Assembly: GCF_910596095.1 (NCBI RefSeq)
Contig: NC_056543.1
Span: 18,338,042 to 18,402,041, forward strand
Origin: Thunnus maccoyii
Lineage: Eukaryota > Chordata > Actinopteri > Scombriformes > Scombridae
DNA length: 64,000 nt
Direction: 5' to 3'
The position numbers were made by a program, and so were the translations under genes. How positions within the stretch are numbered: position 1 is the first letter of the stretch; each line of letters begins with the position of its first letter. The notes beneath the pieces were generated by a model, which was not told where the DNA came from, did no database searches, and saw only the letters and a list, made by a program, of their open reading frames with translations. Positions 55,185 to 64,000 of the stretch are shown here, in pieces.

Positions 55185-57835
55185 TTGTATAGGTAGCTAT
55201 TACTTTTTTGTTTTATTTTTCCCTGTGTAAAGCATGTTTTCCCACATTACATGTTTTGTTTGGAACACAGTTGCCAGAAGTGATTATTTATATATTGTAT
55301 TATTTTGTGTCATGTAATCCCATGTTGTTGAAGGGACTATTTTAATAGTATGAACCATAAATAATAAAAAAAAAACATTAATCCATTCATTTATGTGTCT
55401 GTGATATAGTCATGTACATTTATAGCATTAACCTTTAACCTTGAAATTAGAGGCAAGTAGGATGAAATAACACAGGCTTAATAAGAGTTTCAATGTTTTA
55501 GTTTGTATTTAGTTGATACTATGTAATAAATAATCTTATTTAGTCATATTTTTGTTTGTTTTTTCTTTGTTAAAATATAATAAAGAAGTTCTCAAAAAAG
55601 AGAAGTGTGAATTAAATAAGAATTTAATAACAGTTTAGTCATGTAGCCTTTAAACGAATGTGATGAAGTTTTATTTATTTATTTTAAAAGTGTTCCAGTG
55701 CTTTTTTATGTCTAAAATAATGCCTGAAAAATAAATAATATGATAATCTTAGATCATTCATATTTTCAACCAGCCATGTGTTTCCTGAAGGCCAGGTGTT
55801 ATACCCATGTCTCCTTTCTTTGCTCTGCACCTTCCCCACCCTGTCGGGCCAGTGATGGGTCAGGCAACTCAATTTCCTCACATCCCCAATTCGTTCAATC
55901 AGCCAGTCACTCAACCACTGGCCTCATTCATCTCACTTAGGGACAAATGACCATTTTGGCAATGTCTGAATTAAGAGAGATTTGTCTCAACCCTCCCCCC
56001 GCTCTTTCTGAATTGACACCATGTAAGCACCGCTTTGCCTTTCCCCAAGTCTGTCATGTAACAGGGGACAAGCCATCATTGTATCTGCTCACCCGACCTG
56101 TGGTCCCAGATGGACACTTTGGTGCTCTGTCCACTGTTAATTACAACACTTTCAGGTCTCACACTGTGATTCCAGTCTCCAGATGAGCATGAGCTGTGTT
56201 TTTATATCTGCTTTGTAAGTGAATAAAATGTTCAGTGAATCTGAATGAACGTGCCTATATGGTATCTGCAGGGGGTTGATGAAAACTGGACAACATACTG
56301 GATGTTTATGCCTCAATGAAGATTAAGAGGATTATAGTTTTTACAGAAGAGATTATGTTTTGAGCAATATAAGTTCCATAATGTTCCAGAATAAATATAG
56401 GAACATTTTAAATAGGACAGCATTGTAATAATCCTTCAAAGAGAACATCCTATATTTCCATCACCCTTAATTTTACTTTACTCTTATTATGTTATATTAC
56501 TATTTTTAAAGTATTTCAGCTAGTTTATCAAGATGCAAATATCACAGACCAAATCACTGTTAATGTAAATTTTGTAAAGAAAACTCAAGAAAACAAGAAA
56601 ACAAGAAAAGTATGTAATAAATAATACACTCTATTTGATGTTCATTATTGATCCTGTTATATGATTACACTGATGCATTTTCTATGTGCAATACAAAAAA
56701 CTATATCCAGCCATAGTGGGTAAGTAAACATAATTTCCTGTACTTCACATGGGTGACTATTTCTGAATATGTTTTTATATTTCAACATTTGCAAACATAT
56801 TCAGGTCAGTCTTCTGCAAGTGGAAAGCATTACAATCCAGTCAACAAAGAAAGGTCAGTCCTCTCATGGATCACAGCTTTTCAAATTTAGTCTCATTACT
56901 GTGAATAAGGCACATCCAGCACACAATACACTTGGCGGACATCGAGCTCTAGCATGGTGTTATCACAGCATCTGACTGGGAGACAGAAAACGCGATAGCT
57001 TTATTGGTGTGGTTTACCTCCTTTCACATTCAATGCCTAATATAGATGACGGTATGATATATTTAAAATGTCTGATAATGGCGGGGGGAGGCTAAACGGT
57101 TGGATGAAAATCCAATTTTGCCACACAATCACCAGAGACAAGTCTGAATTTGGCTTACATTAACTCAATGTGATGTGGTCACAAAAACCAAGTGATTAAA
57201 TGTCAAGCAGTGATTGCTTCTGTTTCTCTAGCTTTGTGGGGACATTTGAGCCACAAAAAACCTAAATGCAAGGAACGGCTGAAGCTACAGACAACATGAG
57301 ATGCCAAAACATTTACATCAATTTTTATTCCTTAACCTAAAAGCTCTCGTCCCCACAGTCACTGCAGAGAAAAAAGTGTGATTTAACATAAAATGTGACG
57401 TACTAAATATACAATCCAAACTATTTATATCTGAGAAAACAGTGATCATGTAATGAGCCACAAATGACTGTTTCTGACTGGTTCTTGGAAATTGCTTGGA
57501 AAGACATAACCTGTGAATAATTAGACCTAAAATGCATAAATTTCATGTGACAATGTTTGCACATATGTATATCCAGTAATTAACGATCTCTTGCATGCAT
57601 ACAGTGGTGTTGCCTCAAGTATTGTGGGTTTGGTTTTGATCTCACCGTGAATCAGTGTGACTGATGCGTTGTTAGAGGGGTTTACGTACATTCATGTCAT
57701 GTGTAGCTTTTAGGAACAAACTGTCATTCTGAATATGCAAGATGAAGCACTAACATGCCCTTCTGCTAAGGTCAAATATGCTGCTAGTGTCATTATTTTA
57801 AAGTCGTATTAAATATTTTACATATTTTTTAAGCT

Positions 57836-58437
57836 TCATTTAAAGTATACAGATGACATTATTCTGTATCTTTTTTATTGTCAACAAATCTCATTTAACC
57901 ATTTCTCAGTTTTCTCTAACTTCTCCAGCCTGTCTGTGGCTCTCAGTCCCAAACCCATTGGTTTCATACATTTTTAAAATCAGGTCATGAATATAAAGTG
58001 TAATTCTTCCAAAAGGCAAAGTAATCTCATGAAACAGCTGGGCACTGCAGTTTTTAGGAAATATTACTGAAACAGGACTAAATAATGTCTTTGTTGGGGA
58101 CTATTGCCAGTGGCAGATTAATACATACAGTATTTGGTGCTCTTATGAGTATTCAAAAGCACCAGGACGATTTATGTAGGATTGACTGAATATAAACATA
58201 GCACCCATTTTCATTGTAATAAAGGAACATTTCCACCAGTGCAACAACGTGGCTTGATGTGTTTTTGGACACCAATGGAGGCCTATGACACAGAGGAATA
58301 AGCAATGTATATCCAGCTTTGGCTACACAGGCAACACTATAAGATACATTCATTGTTGGTTTTGGTCTTTTCATACTATTTGTTGACATTACAACAAATA
58401 TAGCATATTGCCAGTCTTGCCCTTTAAGGCAAAAAAA
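57836..58437 (+). repeat. TIR DNA element, copy C of a three-copy family
   Basis: It shares AACAGCTGGGCACTGCAGTT, TTTGTTGGGGACTATTGCCA and CAGATTAATACAT with the copy at 6038-6565, in the same orientation. The ends are less well preserved (right end GCCAGTCTTGCCCTTTAA). Confidence 0.6.
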
Positions 58438-59658
58438 AGATAGTCTGAAGGAAGTTCATGTGTAATTTCACAGGCAGCATTTACACCTGCATCACTTCAA
58501 GGGTCACCATCTCTGAGCAGTCTACATGAATATGACTGTTCTTTGCCATAATGAAACATTTTATTTCAAAAAAAGCTTAGTTAAAGCTGCTACAATCACA
58601 ATTTTTATATTCACAATGGATTAAATGACTATTGATTATTTGTCAGATGCAGCAGGCAGCTGTTTACAGCAGAAAACACTGATAAATCTACCGTACACTA
58701 CCTGCTCAGCACCAAATGGATCACAGAAAATGTTAGTGACTATCTGGTGAACATAGTGGAGCGTTTAGCAGCTAAAGAGCCATAAGCCTGAAGGTTGGAG
58801 CAAAACAGAGCTCCAAATAAATGTTTGTGTAGTAATAATAATGTTAAATAATGTTATTTGTAAATAAGAAACTGTTTGCTAATGCATAAACAAGCTTGTT
58901 TCTGCTGCCCCCCAATGGCCAATAAATCAGTTGATGGTACTTTAAACATAAATTTAATGCTGATTTTTATTCTAGCGATTCAGGTGACTCATTAAGTATT
59001 AATTTCTCAAAGCGAGGTTTAATAAATTAAAGTGATCATGCACAAGTTGTGTACAAAAACGTTACAGTAAAAAATTAAATTCACAAATAATGCTGTTTAT
59101 AACACAATAAAAGTGTTAAGGTCTGGCAAATGCACCAGTGTGTACACATGGACAGGAAAGTCTTAAAGGCTCATTCAACTAAGAACTGCAGGTTACATAA
59201 AAACAGTTGAGGAGATAAAAAAATACAGCATCATAAAAATTACCCCAAAAGATCAGTAGCTTATCTTTACATCCAGCTATACAATGTTTCACAGAAATAA
59301 CTGCGCTGCAGGCAGCTGGGAATGTGGACTATAACTACTACAGAACAGACGAAAGCAAAGTCACAGCGCTACACGATCTTTAACACATGCTGGGTTACAA
59401 CTACAAAGCAACAGAGACCTCACACCATGCATGCTGGTCTGTCAACTTTTGAAAATCCCCCGACAAAAATGGGGAGACATAGAGTACGTACAAGTGTAAG
59501 GTTCATCGTCCACACCCAGTACATGGGAGGACTGGTCAGCACTAGTCCATACACAGGGCATTTTAAAAAAAATGTATCAATCAATGTACAAACAGTCATT
59601 CAAGTCTTTACACAAACGAATGATTAGAGAGCTGTTCTATAAAAGTCCTGATTTGTGT

Positions 59659-62600
59659 TTAGAAGAGCACATCTTCATTTTTAATGAGCGCCTCCACCAC
59701 CTGTCTCTGGTAGCGGATGTCATTGAGTGCTGTCACGGCGTCCAGGTTTGGAGCGCGCATTAGGGTGGGCCCAAAAACAATGGCGAGGTTCTCTGCGTTC
59801 ATCAGGTTGAATTTCTCGTTCTGTGTCACCCTGAAATGTTAATGAAAATTAGAAACATACACTGATACTGAAAATACTTGCAGATTTTGATTTGAATCTT
59901 ATAAGCAAGAGGAGACAACATAAATGAACATGTATGATATTCAATGTAAAATATTTCTTTGCCATCAATTGAGCTCTATTTAAATTTGAACATTAAGTAT
60001 TCAGCAATGATTAAATTTAACAATTAGGTATTCAGTTGCATAAGATTAAAATCTTTATTAGCTTGCGTTATTTGGTTGGGTTGCTCACCTTTTTAAGTGT
60101 GCCATGAGGTACTTAAGAGTTTCACTGTGTGATGGCGGCAGCAGAGCTAGAGCCTCACGGAAAGCTTCAAGCTTCTTTTCAGGGTCTGTGAGCTCTGAGA
60201 AACAGAAAGGTGTATGCTGTTAAAATGGCCAGAAAAGACTATCTGAAGTTATTTTTCCGAGTAGTGATAAAAGCCATTAGTCTTTAGGAGGGCGTCTGAG
60301 GGCATGCTGCTTGAGATAAATAACGCAAATGAACACTTTGACTGTGCTCTTGACTGTATGGTCGTGGTTTTTTGCAAATTAGGTGAACAATTGGAGTTGA
60401 ATATTTATTCAGGACATAAGTGGACATAAGTTTGGAAAGTCATTGGCTGGTTCCAAAAAGTCAGTCATATAAGGCCACATTTTCACAGTTCTACTGTTAT
60501 CTGTTATTGAGGAAAATTAACAATCAACACTTTGTTATTTCAATAAGGTCAATAAGGAAAAAAGAGGTGGAAAAAATAACAAAAACTTCCAACAATGTAA
60601 TGCAGTTCAACATAATAACAGCACCACAACTGCAGCCTCAAAATTTGAAATAAATTATATAAAAACTTCTAAACAACATGGTCTCCATAAAAATCAAATA
60701 GCATTTGGTGGATTCCATTGCATTGTACAAGTGTTAATAGTGTAAATATTGATGTAAACAAACAATCTCGTTTTCATGACCACATGAAGCAAAAGGCACA
60801 AAACGTATTAATGACTGTCAGTGAAATCCAGCGCATTGAAACAGGTGTGCATCTGACTAATTTGTCTAGTTGTGACTTACTCGCAGCCTCGATGAACCTG
60901 GGGTAAGCATCGTATGAGATGATGGGAACAGGCAAATCCCTGAGGTACAGTTTCAGTGCACCCGTGATGATATTGATGTCTTCATAGGCGTTCACTGAGA
61001 TGTCTGTCTTCTCGCCAGCTGTGAGGATGCGTGATGGAACAAGAGAGACAAAAAGAAGAAAGGGAGATTGAAAAAAAAAACCAAAAACGGCTCACATCAG
61101 CACTTTCACATCACAGTGTGAATTGAGGAATAAAGAGATTGTGTTACTGTGGGTGGAGAGAAGATCTACTCTCGCTCTGTATTTTGCATAGTAGCTGCTA
61201 TCATCCGCCTGGCCTGTTTTATTCTGACTTTCCCTCAGTTATGCATGCTTTCCAGAACAGGCCATGGCCTACTTGTGCTGGCAGACTGAACATCACAGTG
61301 CTGTGAGCTGGAATGACACTCTGTCATGGATGATCTCCCACATGCGGATCTGGCTAAGAGTTTAGCCCATTGCTGCAGGGTTTTTCTTACAGTTAAAATT
61401 CACACTGCACTGGGCCAAGACAGGCTCATTCTCACTAAGTCCACTATTGAATCCCAACACAGCAGAGGAGTTGTTTTTTTTCTACAGATATATTTAAGTC
61501 AGAGAGAGTATATCCATGGTTTGTATCCCCTGAGGTCTCCCCTGTACACACTGTGAAACCCTGCGTGCAAAGGACATTTCCGGATCTGCACTCCCAGATG
61601 GACACTAATCCCTCACAAATGTGTCACTTTCTCATTAATCTGAAATGTTCTGAGCGTCTTATGTAAACATATGTGAGCACACACTGTCAATCGTCATGTT
61701 GTGAGTTGACAGAAATCTATAAAACTGTTAGTACACGCACAACCAAAGGAACACAAACCTTTGTCAAATGCCACTTTGACTTCTTCGACTGAATCACTGA
61801 ATCCGGATATTCTGTAGAGGCCTTCAGACTTCAGTCCTTCAGGAAACAAACAAGAAGTAAACAACCTTTCAGACACTGTAAGGGCTGTCATGAGTAATGT
61901 AGAAAAATTCACCTGCATGTATCGCCTTGGGTAATTTTGAAAAATGCCATTAAACACTCTTAAATATGCATAAGGAATTATGGATAAAATGTCCACAATG
62001 TCACACAATGAAATAACATGGGCAGATGCATATAGTTTTCTGCATCGCTGGGCAAAATAATAAAGACATAAATCAAACTTAGCTACAGACATATATTAGA
62101 GGGCAGACAATGAGTTTCCTACATAGTTGAATGATTTAACTGAGATGCAATCAACTAAGGCAGCAGGAAACAGAGTAATGTATTCCTCATTACACGTTTA
62201 CAATTACCAGCACTCTCATCAGTCCTCTCAGTCATAACCCCCCCAAAAACTCATTAACTCAGTTAGTAAGTAGTATGCACTGTGGATTGTTTACTCTTAA
62301 ATTAGAGGAAAGCAGTTTTACAACAAGCATTGTAAATACAGTGTAAAAAGGTATAAAGATGTCAGATGTTGCTAAAAATGTTTTGTTCAAGTAATTTAAT
62401 TTAAAAATATTGCATTGGAAAAAACAACATCTTTTTTTCAGAATAACTTAGATAGATTTAGATTTAGATAGATAGATTTGAAACACTTCCTTTTGAAAAC
62501 TATGTATCTGAATTTATGTGGTGAGAGTTCCCTTCTTTAAAATGTCCATAAGGTAATTTCAAGTTGTTTCAGTTTCAAAAACTTGATATTATTATTACTA

Positions 62601-63497
62601 TTACTGTTGTTGTTTTTAGGTTTCACAAATTCAAATGGAAAATTCAAGTATCCAATATTGAAGTTGCTCAGATTTCATTTTTAGATCTAAAATTCAAGTC
62701 AGATCAAAAGATGGAGTTGCTCAATTTGGATTTGCAGAGTTCAAAACCCAAATTCAAGATGAAAAATTAAAACTCAAACATTCAGACTGTCAGGGATAAT
62801 CAATCAAGCATGAATTCAGTCAATGAGACACAGTGTAGGTTTTGATAGTCACATGATGCAAGAAAGAAAAAAAAAATACAAAAATGATTTTTAAATTCCA
62901 AAACTTGAAATGACTCCCTGGAATTACAGAGAAATTAAACCACATTCATACAGATAGATTGTTATAGATAGATAGAAATAAAATATCCCAATGCCATAAA
63001 TTCAGTGGCATTTAAGTTAAGTGTTGAGTGGGATTCAAATTCACAATTAGGTATTCAGTTGCTTATGAGAATCAAATTATTATAGCTGATGCCATAGTTC
63101 TTTGCATTTCAGACCGTTTAATGTAAAGCCTCCATCCAGAGAATTATTATCAGCAAGACAGAGTCTAGTTTTATAGCTGTTAGGGCTTCAGGGATTCAAT
63201 AATTCAATTAGCACTTAAACTAAACCATTCATCACATTTACATCTAGGAAAATAACACTCTTCTTTTGACCTATAGAACATTTGAAAGACACCTACACAA
63301 CTACACACACATACACAACTAACCTCTGGACTCGATTTCTCGTATGCACATGTCCACCACCATGGGTCGCGCTGTATTGTAAGCTTTCACCAGGGTCGTG
63401 AGGTCACAGCTGTAGACTTTACGGATGTGTCTCAGGTCTGGCTTGCAGTCGTTGGGCACCAGAGGTGAGCATTGTTTGTGGACATTCAAACCACAAT
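59659..63497 (-). CDS. chn1: CHN1, chimaerin 1 (Rac GTPase-activating protein; 3' part, gene continues past right edge)
   Basis: Chimaerin-1 is a diacylglycerol-responsive GTPase-activating protein for Rac, acting in neurons in axon guidance and spine control. Visible coding exons (minus): 63324-63497, 61759-61836, 60881-61018, 60089-60194 and 59659-59830 (stop 59661-59659). The first holds the second half of the C1 domain (CX4HX2CX7[10 protein letters not shown]...C), then [20 protein letters not shown] and the start of the RhoGAP domain ([16 protein letters not shown]). The second has the arginine-finger block [17 protein letters not shown]. The third has [21 protein letters not shown]. The fourth has [15 protein letters not shown]. 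The last has [18 protein letters not shown] and ends KNEDVLF. Phases join exactly. The exon with the first half of C1 and everything 5' is not in the window, so alpha-1 and alpha-2 isoforms cannot be told apart. Confidence 0.97.
62440..63090. repeat. AT-rich repeat tract in CHN1 intron
   Basis: It contains GATA/GATTTA runs (62450-62480 and about 62951-62975) and many short copies of AAATTCAA-like units. ACAATTAGGTATTCAGTTGC at 63041-63060 recurs exactly near 60020-60040 in another CHN1 intron, so two fragments of one repeat family are present. Confidence 0.5.
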
Positions 63498-64000
63498 CTA
63501 CAGAGAGACAAAGAGCAGGTTTAGTTGAAGTCATTTCATCTCTGAACTGAGGGCTATTATATTGTCTGATATTATTGTGTAAATTCACATTCAACACCAA
63601 GTCAATTTTGAATCGGTTGGCCTGTTTAATATGTGTTTTGGCTTGCAATAAAGAGTTCATCCCTTTGATCAATATTTGCTCCCTAAGTGTCACGAGACTG
63701 CTGGAGAGCTCCTCTCTCTACCACGTGTGGCATTGAAGTCACCTTGAGCAGCAGAAATATCCAAAGGCACCTCTAGAGGGCCTTTTATAGATCAAAATAG
63801 AACAATAATGACCCACACAGCACAGAACAGAAAATTCATCTAATGTAGGAATGATTTGTGTGCATCTTTCATTTCAAATTGTGTAAAAACAAAAAACTTA
63901 GTGATTCAAAGAACAGGCAAATGCATTCATTTAATTATAATTAAGCTACGTGGGGAAAATCCCTTATTGTTTGGGGGGGGGGGGGGGGTTTGTCTGCTAA
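63498..64000. other. CHN1 intron, right edge
   Basis: No exon was seen. A run of 16 G lies at 63973-63988, close to the window end; such runs are unstable and prone to assembly error. Confidence 0.6.

Larger units (their letters stand above)
53372..59658. other. CHRNA1-CHN1 spacer
   Basis: It holds the CHRNA1 promoter (about 53480-53660), a LINE reverse-transcriptase fragment (54680-54996), an (AT)n run (55133-55180), a TIR element (57836-58437) and the CHN1 3' UTR. The remaining DNA is AT-rich. Short open frames such as the one at 55947-56186 do not resemble any protein I know. Confidence 0.55.

Noticed and set aside
55947-56186. Plus-strand 79-codon frame in the CHRNA1-CHN1 spacer
   Set aside because: No family resemblance and no splice or promoter context; kept only as spacer.
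61694-62092. 132-codon minus-strand frame over the CHN1 exon at 61759-61836
   Set aside because: Only the 78-bp exon part is CHN1; the rest is intron read-through upstream of the acceptor.

Overview
This is a window of a ray-finned fish (teleost) nuclear genome, probably a spiny-rayed (percomorph) species. The evidence is spliced vertebrate genes with GT-AG introns, AT-rich introns, teleost-type interspersed DNA elements and a tRNA-derived SINE. No bacterial, viral or organellar genes were seen. All seven genes were recognised from their reconstructed exon translations, and exon phases join correctly throughout.

Layout, left to right: OLA1 (minus strand, only its first four coding exons; the gene runs off the left edge), SP9 (plus, complete, 2 coding exons), CIR1 (minus, complete, 10 coding exons), SCRN3 (plus, complete, 7 coding exons), GPR155 (minus, complete, 15 coding exons), CHRNA1 (minus, complete, 9 coding exons), and CHN1 (minus, last five coding exons; the 5' part lies beyond the right edge). 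Gene order and every orientation match the human 2q31 block OLA1-SP9-CIR1-SCRN3-GPR155-WIPF1-CHRNA1-CHN1, except that no WIPF1 exon is visible between GPR155 and CHRNA1. The gap there (about 2.8 kb) instead holds a hAT-type miniature element with a perfect 8-bp target duplication and a decayed copy of part of GPR155 exon 4.

The genes are unrelated in function and share a block by ancient synteny: a translation-linked ATPase (OLA1), a developmental zinc-finger factor (SP9), a Notch-pathway corepressor and splicing-linked protein (CIR1), a secernin (SCRN3), a lysosomal cholesterol sensor (GPR155/LYCHOS), the muscle acetylcholine receptor alpha subunit (CHRNA1) and a Rac GTPase-activating protein (CHN1). 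OLA1/SP9 and CIR1/SCRN3 are head-to-head pairs; SCRN3 and GPR155 are tail-to-tail. SP9 is flanked by long homeodomain-site-rich non-coding DNA, which is where its enhancers would be expected.

Introns and spacers carry many transposon-derived repeats: two copies each of two foldback families, two copies of a 'GGGCTGCAAC' family, three copies of a TIR family, several MITEs, a SINE and two LINE fragments. I did not find a clearly new biological system. The most interesting items are the GPR155 exon relic, the missing WIPF1, the SP9-flanking non-coding DNA, a CLEAR-type palindrome at the SCRN3 promoter, and an isolated 14-bp CpG-rich hairpin.
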